Shown one piece after another: positions 22,366 through 32,156 of a stretch of 64,000 nt of DNA (positions are counted from its first letter, which is position 1; each line of letters opens with the position of its first letter). The notes under the pieces are model-generated. The model saw only the letters and a list, made by a program, of their open reading frames with translations, searched no databases and was not told the origin of the DNA. This DNA comes from Panicum virgatum. Its lineage: Eukaryota > Streptophyta > Magnoliopsida > Poales > Poaceae. The DNA is taken from assembly GCF_016808335.1 (NCBI RefSeq), contig NC_053146.1, positions 35,894,470-35,958,469 on the forward strand, written 5' to 3'. Made by a program: the position numbers and the translations under genes.

Positions 22366-23019
22366 CTGAAATGTGAGTACTTTTGCATTAGGCTCATCAT
22401 TATCATCATTTCAAATGGAATATACAACTCAAAATGACATGGAAATACTGGAAATTGCTTAATCAGGTTGTGCAGCAAGACCAGCGATACGAAAACGCTC
22501 ATAACTGGAGTTCGGTACATGATATGGACTTGAAATTTTTACAAGAGATAGGAAATTTCATGATATACAACTTTGGTAGTCATCACAAAGTCAGATTTCC
22601 AGAGTAGGTTAGTCGAAAAATTCAATTACTCCTCCTCTGGTTTTTCTGCTTCACAGAAAACAGAGCTTCTGTAATTTGCGATTATCTCCTGCAATACCAA
22701 TCCGTTTGAGCTGAAATTTTGCGAGCAGGTTCCTGATGAAATTTGGAACAACTTTGGTATTCAACTCAGGAGCTAAATCCGAAAGGAAAAGAGGATAAAA
22801 ATTCGAACTAGCTGCTGCCTTCAGCTTTTTGCAGATCACTGATATTTAACACTAGTAGCATTAGGGGTTCATTACATCCATCGTTCTCTCATTTCTACTT
22901 GGTCACTCCTAACATCAGTACTAAGGGGGTTACTCAACTCTAAGTTAGCCTAGTAGCCATGATCCAAAAGTAGGCTACACTAAGAGGAGTCTACAAAAGC
23001 TAAGAAACAGCGCCTCGGT
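22366..23019 (-). other. Leader between the extra ORF and gag
   Basis: About 650 bases without a credible ORF separate the end of the 299-residue ORF from the gag start codon. The sequence is AT-rich, with no recognised site. Confidence 0.6.
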
Positions 23020-23919
23020 CTACATGTTGACCGATGCCTCACTCGCCGCGGGAGTGTGAACCTCAACCGGTGCGGGCTGCGGCGCCTGGTCCTCGGAGTC
23101 CATCTCTGAAACGCCCTCTATCTCCTGGGGCTCGTCCTCCTCGTCCACCTGCATCTCATCGGGAGGTGCGTGAAGGGCATCCTGCGCGTGCTGTATCGCG
23201 TGGAGCTGCCCTTGAGCCTCGTCCAACTCAAGCTGCAGGTCGTGAAACTGGTCCTCCAGGAAGTTGATCGTAGCGTCACGATCCGACACAGTGTCCTGAA
23301 GCTCGTGAACCTGGCCGTGGAGCTGGGCGATAAGAGTAGCCCTGCTCTCGAGCTCGGTACTAGCCTCCTGAAGCTGCCCATCTCTCAGCTGGACCGCCAG
23401 GTGCAAGGCCTGAGCGTGGTCCACCAACTGAGCGACGGCGTAACTCTGGTAAGTGTGAAGTCTGTAAAGGCCGTCCAAGCACATCGCTGTCGTCTGAAGT
23501 GCCCCGACCGGGTCAAGGGTAGCGACCACGTCCACGTGTGCCATCCGGTCGAGCCAAAGCGGGTCTGCTGGGTCAGGTGCAGGGAACAACCCGAACGCGG
23601 TCAGAACCACCTCCAGAGGGCGCAAAGAGCAAAAGGTGGTCATCGCCCTCATGGCGGTAAGCTCCCAGGTGTCCAGCAGGTAGTGACCGACCATCTGAGT
23701 CACGATCGGCTCCCACCCGTTGAGCGGGTGCTGCGGGATCACCATCGTCACACTGCAGCGACGAACTCCGTCCTCCACAAACTCGTGGCCGTCGTAAACC
23801 GGTGGCTGGAGGTAACCGGCTGCACTCAAAAGCTCCCAAAGACGGCGGGGAAACCCGTCCCAGTGCAGGCAAGCGGAGTGCACGTGCCCCTGCGCGTCAA
23901 CGACCAGCAGCTCTTCCAT
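23020..23919 (-). CDS. Additional ORF upstream of gag in the gypsy element, unknown function
   Basis: The ATG at 23919 opens 299 codons (MEELLVVDAQGHVHSACLHW...) ending at 23020, in the sense orientation of the element and about 650 bases upstream of gag. The first 170 residues look globular, with many Trp and Leu. Residues about 175-250 form a probable coiled coil (QLRDGQLQEASTELESRA and LEDQFHDLQLELDEAQGQ). The C-terminus is strongly acidic (DEMQVDEEDEPQEIEG). It has no zinc knuckle, protease or envelope-like transmembrane segment. Its full length in a young element suggests it has been kept open, while codon and base composition is richer in GC than gag. I do not recognise the family. Confidence 0.75.
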   Translation of the reverse strand: MEELLVVDAQGHVHSACLHWDGFPRRLWELLSAAGYLQPPVYDGHEFVEDGVRRCSVTMVIPQHPLNGWEPIVTQMVGHYLLDTWELTAMRAMTTFCSLRPLEVVLTAFGLFPAPDPADPLWLDRMAHVDVVATLDPVGALQTTAMCLDGLYRLHTYQSYAVAQLVDHAQALHLAVQLRDGQLQEASTELESRATLIAQLHGQVHELQDTVSDRDATINFLEDQFHDLQLELDEAQGQLHAIQHAQDALHAPPDEMQVDEEDEPQEIEGVSEMDSEDQAPQPAPVEVHTPAASEASVNM

Positions 23920-25319
23920 CTGTCCCAACAAAAGACCGATGGATCAGCTGATGGTAACAAGAACTACTAACTCTGGAATAGTGAAAGAAATGGCCAAAAC
24001 TGTAGAGAGCTTGCTTCAAAAATTCTCAAAAATTTACACAAGATCCCTCTGATGTTAAGGAACAATTCACCTAGTCATCACTAAGCTCAATTCGGATTCC
24101 ATGGGGGTGATATGCTCAGGTATTCAGAGTGGTGTTAACCAGGAAAACAGAGTGTCCAGAGAGGGTGTATTTTGACTATAACTCTCAACCCAGTCGTCAA
24201 AAATTCTTCAAATGTTTATGGTAAGCTCATCACTTAGTGGTCTACAACTTTCATGTTGAACGATTTTTAGTTTGAGCAACTTATAAAGGTCGAAAAATTT
24301 CAGTTGTATAGACGGTTCAGAGTTAACAGTTTTACACAGGGTTGATCCAAAAATACAAATACCATGGTAGAAGGCTTCAAAAATTTTCAAATTTTTACAG
24401 CAGCTTGATAACTTAGGAAACATCATTTAGTCTTACTACCCCAAGTCGATTTAAGTAACTTATCAGAAGGTTAAAATTCGTGGAAACCAGGTTGCAGACT
24501 TTCTGGATACTCCCTAGGATAGTGTTTTAACGGATTTGCTTGCGATTTCCCCAGAGATTTATTTGCTAATCTTTTTGAGAATGAATGCAGAGCCTACATC
24601 CTCACCAAGGAGAAAAAATTGCCAAGTAACCTTGGTCTTACGCAATGACTTTGGTGGCATACATATTACGTCTCTCACTATATAGCTACTCGACATAGCT
24701 AGATAGCCTATAATTCGATTTCGAGTTAGCGTACCTGCAGAAGATTGACAGTATATAAAATGAACCTTTCGTGCCAGCACTCACGAAAGCGTCCCCATAC
24801 ATTACCGATTACTATAGAATCGGCATCCATACCATTACCGCCGTATGGACAACGTTAAGCATACGTTATCGAAACAACGTATTGACTGAGTACCGTCTTT
24901 GACGGGGAATTGAATTCCAATTTCGAACTATTACTCCCCATATACTCAACCGAAGATGGTATATGGGCAGCAGCTCAAGTAGGCCACTGCTTGAGCTCCA
25001 GCGTTCGGCTCGCATCACCGACGGGAAGGTCAGACTCCCTCAGCTGACTGAGTAAGCATACCTTCGTGGCGATGATGTAGTTGCAGAATTTAAATTACAG
25101 GATTTAAATACTGAGAAGTAAGGTGCTGGAAGTTAGCCATACAAAATAAGCCACCTGATTATACCCATAAGATTCCCTAGGGCTTTACGTCCTAGACTTG
25201 TCCTTGGAGATCCTAAACTCTTTCAAAACTTTAGTAGCTTTGAAGTCAAGTTTTAAGTTGTTGTTGTGAAAACCGAGGTTGCCATCCCTGGTAGGCTGTC
25301 TGCGAGCTCTGATGCCAGC
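23920..25319 (-). other. Gypsy 5' leader with primer-binding site
   Basis: About 1.4 kb between the 5' LTR and the extra ORF hold no supportable gene. TGGCATCAGAGC (minus strand, 25317-25306) lies two bases after the LTR and differs from the initiator tRNA-Met site at one base. With the LTR start site near 28900, gag would sit behind a leader of about 6.5 kb. Confidence 0.75.
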
Positions 25320-28300
25320 TGTGGCGGAACCACCCAAAACTACTGGGCCCGGGTGCACTGATCTTCGTTGCTAAGCAACTCTGACCCAATCTGGCACTCA
25401 CCGGCAGTTCCTCGAGTGAAGCCTCGATAAAAGCCACGCTATTCCAGGATCAGCAGACAACACTCACACGAAGGTGAGCCCAGAGATTACAACACAAACC
25501 ATTTCATACATCTCAGAGTGATTGCAGCGGAAAGAAAACTTATTACAAACCATGTTCAGACTAGCGAAGTACTACGGAGTTCCAACTCCTCAAATTATTC
25601 AAGTCTCAAAGTTCAGCGGAAGCATTAAAAGATAACTAACGAAATAACGTGACGCATCGGTAAAGCCCGTACGAATGCGTCACTCAGCGGGAGGGTGATT
25701 AGCACCAGCTGAAGGGCCATCCCACTCAACAGACCAACCCGGAGGCAGAGTACAAGGCCAAGTAAGACTCGCAAACAGGTCTTCAAAGTTAGTACCTGAA
25801 AAACAGTGCCACAAGCAAGGCTGAGTATACTAATACTCAGCAAGACTGACCCGTCTCCGGATATAACATAGTCCGATAACTAGACATACAAGCTTTTTGG
25901 TTGGTAGGGTTTGTTTGCCAAAAATGCCGCTAAGTGTTGATCCTTAATTTCAGGTTTTACTTAGCCAGATTCTAGTAGAATTAACCATTCTAAATTTGCA
26001 ACTGACTCTACTCAAACATGGTAGAGCAACCATTTAATCAACCAACAATATTTTCATCATTGGATTTCACTTGTTACTCTATGTGACCGAAAACATTAAG
26101 CAATCTCATGCCGTGAGAGGCGGACGATTCTGAATCGAATTTCAACCTGGCCAGGGGAACCTAGACCACACGCATGGGGATCGACTTCGCTCCCGCCCAC
26201 GCTACTTTTCCCCTTTCTTTCCAGTCCGTGGATCCGGAACACCCTCCCCGACTACAGAGTCCGACCACTCTGCACCCGTACGTCGCGACATAAAAATAAA
26301 CCCTACTTCTACCAGGAGGGTGCGAGATCGTTCCACTCGCCGGTCCAATCAGGTACTTAAGCTTACCGATTACCATATTTCTCGGTATGTGGCTAGTACT
26401 TTCAAACGCTTAACGAAATGAGCCACACACCGCGACCTTAGCCATTTTTGACTATACCAGCGGGGTATCACAACTACACAACCCCGCCCGTTGTCCTTAC
26501 ATTTCAATAGGAATTAAAGTCAGTACAAATCCTATTTGCTCGCGAGAGGCAGGGAACCACTCGACTTCTACCGAACCTATTTAGCATGGCAACTAGTCGA
26601 TAAAAAGATCCGGTATCAAACATAGGTTCCTATGGATCATGCATCTAGGGTTTTCGATCAACGCCTAGAGAACTTAATTGCAGAAAACCAACTATTACCA
26701 TACATTAATAAATAGATAGCAGAATGGTAATTCGGAAAAAATAGTGGGATTATGCTCCGGGGCTTGCCTTCTTGGGCACTGTCAGACAGAAAAGCTTCTG
26801 GGGCTTGGCCCAGGTCTTGAGACAAGTTAGTACAGTTCAGATTAACCTCCTGCTCCGCACGAGAGTCCGCGGGCACCAGTTCGTAGTCTCCGTCCGCGAG
26901 GTTAACCGTTTCTATATGCAATGCAAGATTTTGAGTTATTCAGGGATATAATTTCTTTCCTTCACGATAAAGTTGTAGTCCATGAAAGTTAATTTAGTGA
27001 TGATTTCACATTTCATTGCATGGGCAACCGTTTATAGAGTAGCAAACATAACTACGGTTATTCATGAATGAGTGGGGTTTTGGGTTTTCATTTTTTTATT
27101 TCAACACATAGCATGCTTTCATTATTCCTTAACAACACCACTACTAAAGAGCTAGTGATGAAACACTAAAGTAACTCAGATTCAAACTTGAACATTAGGG
27201 TATAAATTTCAGCATCTACCATAGAGCAAGAACTATAACTATTCATGCAAAAGGATTACTCTAGTTACTTCATCTTTTTGTACAGAATGTTCAACATGGA
27301 TTCTGGTGCTAAAAATTTTATGCAAGCAACTTCAAAGCATAAACTCAGTACTGAAATTTTTCCAGATTTTATACACTTATATAGCAGAGGTGATAAAAAG
27401 ATTAAAAACAGCAAGCCATTAACAAAGATTAAATCTACAGAAAGTTTTACTAAGGATTTGCTTCTCAAATGTTTACCAGAGACTGGTCCTGAGTTAAACA
27501 TACTCCAGAAAATTTTTCAAGATTTAACTCACTATGATAAATTAGTTATTCAGTTAATTTAACATGAGTTTGCATGAATTTCTCAAGATGCATCCGACCA
27601 GTATTGCATCTGAACTTTTTATCACAGGTAGAACATACTCTAAACAAGATCATGCCCAAAAATGATGATCAGAAACATTGTAGATTACTCAGAACAAAAA
27701 TAGTAAATCTAGCCCTAAGATGTTAAGCATGATTATTCACCAAGGCAAAACTCTGTAACTGCAGCTCAAAATTTTTAGACAGGAACATAGAGCTAAAAAG
27801 AGACTCCAGAAATAAATATAAATTTTTCTGAGCATAAGAACTATATATGAGGAATTAAGTTGATTAAACAAGCATAAATCATGGTATATAGCAAATGAAC
27901 TCTAATAAATTTTAATTTTAGAGATTTGCAGGGATTCAGTGGCACAAGGCTGTAGTAAAATTTTCAGAGCAAGTTCATGTACACATTTTCCAGAATTAAA
28001 TCGAGATTGCTAACAACAGATTAGAGAATCTTGATTGTTCTAACCCGATAACTGTTTTGGTTTGGTGTCATCTTTTTACTGTGATCTTAGCATCCCATTA
28101 GTTATAACATATCCAAAAATCAAAGTCATTTGATGAGCAGAACTTCATGAACATGCATAAGGTGATTTTCTTAATCTTTTCCCTAGATTAAATTCGGTTG
28201 AGTTTCTGCAAATGTGAATGTTACAAAATTTGTAGATTTTGTTACAAGGATTCCAGATCAGTTGAGTTTGCATTTTTCTGATTTTTCTGTGATTTGTTTC

Positions 28301-29712
28301 GCATTTTAGAAGTTCACTGGTATACACTGTAAAACTTGCAGAGACACCCTTGAACGAAAAAAAGAAATTACAACCGGGTCCTTCGCCGGCCTTCTCCGCC
28401 GTGGCATCTTGCCGGTGGTGTTCTGCGGTGCAGGGCTTACCGGGGCTGCCACGGGGAGGCGCGTGGGGGAGAAAGGATCGAGGAACACCTACCCTGGTCG
28501 ACGTTCGAGCGTTTGGAGCACAGGTTCAAGCTCGTCGGCGTTGATGGCGGGTCGGTTGTTCGGCTCGCCGGCGCTGGAGGTGAAGGAGGGCTCGGGGTAG
28601 GGGAACAAGGCGCGCACGAGCACCACGTGAGCTCGTTGATGCTTCTGGGGTAGCTGTCGGGCTCGGCCTTCCCCGGAGCTGGCCGGTCCGCGGTGAGCCT
28701 GAGCTCGCCGGCGGTGACGCAAAAGGGGAACGGCTTCGGGAGGGGTTTTGGGTTCGATTCCGCGCGCGTGGAGCGTAACTAGGAGGTGGAGAAGCTTCTG
28801 CGGTGGTCGGAGGGGGCAATGTGGGGCTGGGCTAGCCGGTCCGCGCGAGCTGGATCTCGGCGGCCATGGCGGAGCGGCGGGAGGAGGAAGAAGAGGAAGA
28901 AGGGGCGCGACCGTGGGTTTCTGGGGGTCTTTATAGGCCAAAGAGCTCCTGGGTGAGCAATGTAGTGACTGGGGGTGGTCGATTTGGCCCTGGGCGACTC
29001 GACGGCGAGCGGGCGGAGGAGGCAGCGGCGCTGCGCCGGCCGGGGTGTCGTGGCGGCTCGGGAGCGGCCTGGGACGCGTGTGCGCGTGAGGAGGTGCCAA
29101 GGGGCGGGCCAGGTGGCGTTAAACGGTTTCCCCGGGTCCATTTGGCCATGGGCGCGCGGTGGACTTCGTCCACCGGCGGCGTACGGCGGGCGGCGGGCGA
29201 AACAGAGCCAGCCGGGAGAGAGAGATGGAGATGGGGGCTCTTTTGCGATTTCTGAAAATTTCAGGGACCTCTCGGTAAACAAAAATTATCTCCTACTTGG
29301 AGGGCTCAAATGGAAAAGTGTTGAATACCATTTTTGTATAACTTTTCAAGATCTACCACTTTTGTGTTATGCAAATTTTCGTTTGAAACTCACATTTTGA
29401 ACTATTGGTACATTTACATATTTGCACAAAAGGACTTTAGTTTTAATCAGTTTTTGACTTGACTTTGGCTGAAGTTCAATTGAGCACATGTCAATTGAAA
29501 TACTTCTCATGAGCCAACAAAAATTTTGTGCACATTTTTGAATTAAAATTTGAGTAGTTTTTCACTCCTTTCTCTTTTTTCCTTTAATTTCTTTTGTATG
29601 ATTTGTATTTTATTTGGTCCTTTCTCTTTGAATTAGTTTCCCAAATTTTTCTTTTAACTTTCCCTAATGTGTATTGATTGGATTTCAAAGTATTGACACC
29701 TGAGGTGTCACA
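25320..29712 (-). repeat. 5' LTR of the gypsy element
   Basis: It is the near-identical partner of 13438-17829 (offset 11,882 bases), with about 11 substitutions and one extra T near 29577. The minus-strand TATA box TATAAAGA is at 28935-28928. Confidence 0.95.
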
Positions 29713-29797
29713 CCCGCCCCTGCAAACCGCCATTTTTAGCTGCGAAAAGCAGGGACGATTATGCGGCCCGCCCCTACAAATCATTTTTGCAGTAGTG
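29713..29797. repeat. Right end of the CACTA transposon
   Basis: Subterminal CCGCCCCTACAAA units lead to the terminal inverted repeat ending GCAGTAGTG, followed by the ACC target duplication. The gypsy insertion is only 85 bases from this end. Confidence 0.92.
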
Positions 29798-31002
29798 ACC
29801 GGTTGAACTGACACTGCTAAAGGACTAGTGTTGGTGTGATGCTAAGTGTGCACGACAATCAGGTGGGGAATTCCAAATGTTACCGGTTAAACCGACGATG
29901 CAGTAAGAGGCATCGGTGCATTGGTCTGACCATTGTCCTGTCCAGAGAGCATGTCGGGGCACAGAAGAAAAAGTCATCAAGACCGGTTGAACCAACGATG
30001 CTTCAATTCAAGGTATCGGTGCAATGACATCATCAAAAACAGGCATGTCAGAAGGAGTCCAACGGCTATCTGGGGCATGTGCAGGGTGATCGGTTGAACC
30101 AACACTCCCATGCATAGGTGTCGATTCAACCAACACCTATGGTGTTTTTGCTAGCCGTTGGAATAATGGCTCCTTGGAGTGTTTGGCCTATATATATACA
30201 TCACCCCGGGTCATTTGAGGTTGCTGGAGTTTTGAGACACGCCATATAACTAGAGAACATCTCCAAGGTACCCTTGAGCTTAGTGAACACATCTATAGAC
30301 CTTAGCACAAGCTTTGTGAGTGTTAGTGCTAGAATTAACTCTTGAGAGTGTGAGAGCAAGGTGTGCTGCCTTGTGGACTGGTTCTGGAGTGAACTACCTT
30401 TGTACCTTAGTGCGCCGGCCTCTTGGAGCTTTGGTGGCTCGCCGGCACGTCTTCGACCCTCCGGTTCGGTGTAGAGCGGCGTCAACATCTTTGTGCGGGG
30501 ACGTGGAGGCCCCCGTCCTTCGTGGCAAAGCTCCTTAGTGGAAAGCGGAATCAAGGTGACCGGAAACTTGGCGTGAGCCTTGGTGGTCTAGCCTTAGTGG
30601 CAAGTCAAGGATTCCCGGAAGAGACTTGGTGGTGGAGAAGGCGATACTCTTGATTGAGTGTTTCAACAACGTGGACTAGGGATGAGTTAGCGCCTGCCAA
30701 TATCACGGGATACATCATTGTGTCAAGAGTTCGCTTTCTCTTATCCTCTCTTTACGCTTCCGCATTCATTCTTGCAACTTGTGTGCTTTTACATTCTTAG
30801 TGTAGTATAGTTCTAGGAATGCCTATAAGTTCCAAAACTTTTTTGCGATGAGGGTTTTACACTAGAAAAACCGTAATTGCACATTTAGATTGCATATTTT
30901 AATTTAAGTTTTGTGCAAACTAGTTGGAGTCATATGTTAAGTTTTTAGATTGCCTAATTCACCCCCTTCCCCTCTTAGGCTACGACCACCCGATTCCTTA
31001 CA
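29798..31002 (+). repeat. Solo LTR, 3' part
   Basis: This continues the LTR from 7062. It carries repeated CCGGTTGAAC-C/T-GAC and ATCGGTGCA motifs, a TATA box (TATATATA near 30189) and the family's 3' end CCCGATTCCTTACA. The flank TATAG (31003-31007) matches the left flank. It is related to the 39957-48563 element but clearly diverged. Confidence 0.9.
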
Positions 31003-31466
31003 TATAGCAATCCTGTAATCTGCAATAATACTTTTCACCACAAAGTACTATGTAGGTTTCTCATGCAAACTCAAAAATATGCGAAAATGTAACAACATCC
31101 GAAATTAGACAGATGAGCTGATGGATGGAAATGCATTCACTGGTGAAACAAAACGACAAATTCCTACATTGGAATTGGCGTATAATAGTTATCGGTACTT
31201 GTTTACTTGTTTTGACAGTACGCAATGCAGGCAACAGTTGTCCTTTACTGGAAAAAATTTGGCAGTGGTGCATCAAACTGTGGTTGCGTGGTCTGTCTCT
31301 GTCCCAGTTAACCGTAGTAAAACAAGCCAGCACTTTAATTATTCAACCTGAAGCAACCTTAGGTGCACTGCCTTTTTGAATGAACGTGATGCAGTCCACC
31401 ATGCTTGCTTTGTACATCAGAAGTAGCATACAGAAGAAGCACACATAGGGGCGCAAAGAGGAGCAA
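31003..31466. other. Host intergenic sequence
   Basis: Nothing recognised. Short frames on both strands overlap each other and have no domain. Confidence 0.5.
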
Positions 31467-31577
31467 GGTATCTACCGTCCCTCATTAATTCAAAAATTTG
31501 TACTAGTTTTTCAGAGTGGAAGCTCATTTTGAGAAACTAGTACAATTTTTTTGAATAAAAGAGGGACAATGGATACC
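31467..31577. repeat. Foldback (MITE-like) element, 111 bp
   Basis: GGTATCTACCGTCCCTCATT at the left end pairs with the complement of the right end (GGTATCCATTGTCCCTCTTT). The arms run about 48 bases each, through TTGTACTAGTTT, around a loop near 31517-31530. CNGTCCCTC ends recall Stowaway-type MITEs, but no clear TA duplication can be shown. Confidence 0.7.
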
Positions 31578-31893
31578 CTAAAGGATACTCATTGCAGCTC
31601 TAGGCACAAATATTGTTGCTAAATGGATATACTGATTCTGATTTCTGAATCATTTTTTGAAGTACCAAAGTTCAGAAGCCAGAAAGATCAAATTCCAGAG
31701 AGAAAAAAAAAGAATCTGTTAGTCTGTATTAACATCTAGCATTCTCCATCTTTACAACGCTATGCACGTAGCCTTGCCTTCCACAAGAGGCAAGAAAACA
31801 AAGAGCCTTCATACCATGAGATCCACCCACCAAACATGGCAAGGTGGAAAAGATGGAAAAAAAAGAACAGAAAGTCGCATTGCGCCTTCAGAC
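31578..31893. other. Downstream flank of the first DVL-like gene
   Basis: AT-rich, no gene seen. It probably includes the 3' untranslated region of the minus-strand gene that starts at 32019. Confidence 0.45.
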
Positions 31894-32019
31894 TTAATAT
31901 GAGTCACTCCAGCAGAGGAGCATGATGACACATCGGCGGATGATGTAGAGCCTGGCCTTCTGCTCCCTCAGCACCCTCTGCAGCTTCCCCCTCTGCTGCT
32001 GCTTCTTCCCTTTCTCCAT
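31894..32019 (-). CDS. DVL/RTFL (DEVIL/ROTUNDIFOLIA-like) small polypeptide, 41 residues
   Basis: The ATG at 32019 opens 41 codons. A basic N-terminus ([12 protein letters not shown]) leads to the diagnostic DVL/RTF domain, here [19 protein letters not shown], ending SDSY and a stop at 31894. DVL/RTFL peptides are plant-specific, plasma-membrane-associated small proteins; overexpression shortens organs by changing polar cell proliferation. The central [12 protein letters not shown] stretch is the hydrophobic, Arg/Cys-containing core that defines the family. A CTATATAAAG TATA box lies on the minus strand at 32147-32156, about 128 bp upstream. It is one of three paralogues here and is head-to-head with the next gene. 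The start is the only ATG before the domain. Expression cannot be judged from sequence. Confidence 0.92.
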   Translation of the reverse strand: MEKGKKQQQRGKLQRVLREQKARLYIIRRCVIMLLCWSDSY

Positions 32020-32146
32020 GTTTGCCAACAAGGGGTTCAGCACAGCAATTGTGCAAAGGTTTGTGTTGCTGAGCTGAGCTGGGCTGTGCTCTCCTTGGGA
32101 TGATGGTAGTGATGGGGTGGAGATGCTGGGCAGTGATTTAGCTCTT

Positions 32147-32156
32147 CTTTATATAG
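32147..32156 (-). promoter_or_regulatory. TATA box of the first DVL-like gene
   Basis: Minus-strand CTATATAAAG, 128 bp upstream of the ATG. The identical 10-mer occurs at 38285-38294 before the third paralogue. A CCCCACATGCA motif lies just further upstream in both (near 32201 and 38338). Confidence 0.75.

Larger units (their letters stand above)
13438..29712 (-). mobile_element. Gypsy LTR retrotransposon, Tekay/Del chromovirus lineage, nearly intact
   Basis: The element is 16.3 kb and reads on the minus strand. Its two LTRs (13438-17829 and 25320-29712) are each about 4.39 kb and differ at about 11 bases plus one indel by eye. The 5-bp duplication CCCGC (13433-13437 and 29713-29717) proves insertion into the CACTA end. 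Order on the minus strand: 5' LTR, primer site, leader with an extra ORF, gag-protease, RT-RNase H-integrase with C-terminal chromodomain, polypurine tract, 3' LTR. LTRs near 4 kb with a chromodomain fit the Tekay/Del clade. The only obvious coding defect is one in-frame UAG between protease and RT. The small LTR divergence implies a recent insertion. Confidence 0.95.
7063..29797. mobile_element. CACTA (En/Spm) DNA transposon, non-autonomous, interrupted by a gypsy element
   Basis: The left end is CACTACTGCAAAAACG and the right end is CATTTTTGCAGTAGTG, inverted repeats of each other. The 3-bp target duplication ACC lies at 7060-7062 and 29798-29800. Subterminal TTTGTAGGGGCGG repeats occur in both orientations near both ends. 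Without the gypsy insertion (13438-29712) it is about 6.4 kb. No transposase (TNPD/TNPA type) was recognised, so it probably depended on another element. Inside are gene fragments: a DRM methyltransferase piece, a three-exon gene on the minus strand, and an unrecognised coding relic on the plus strand. Confidence 0.93.

Noticed and set aside
6638..31002. The two TGTAAC-type LTR parts as 5' and 3' LTRs of one large element
   Set aside because: They are different halves of one LTR, with the family's 5' end only on the left and 3' end only on the right; a TATAG duplication flanks the pair.
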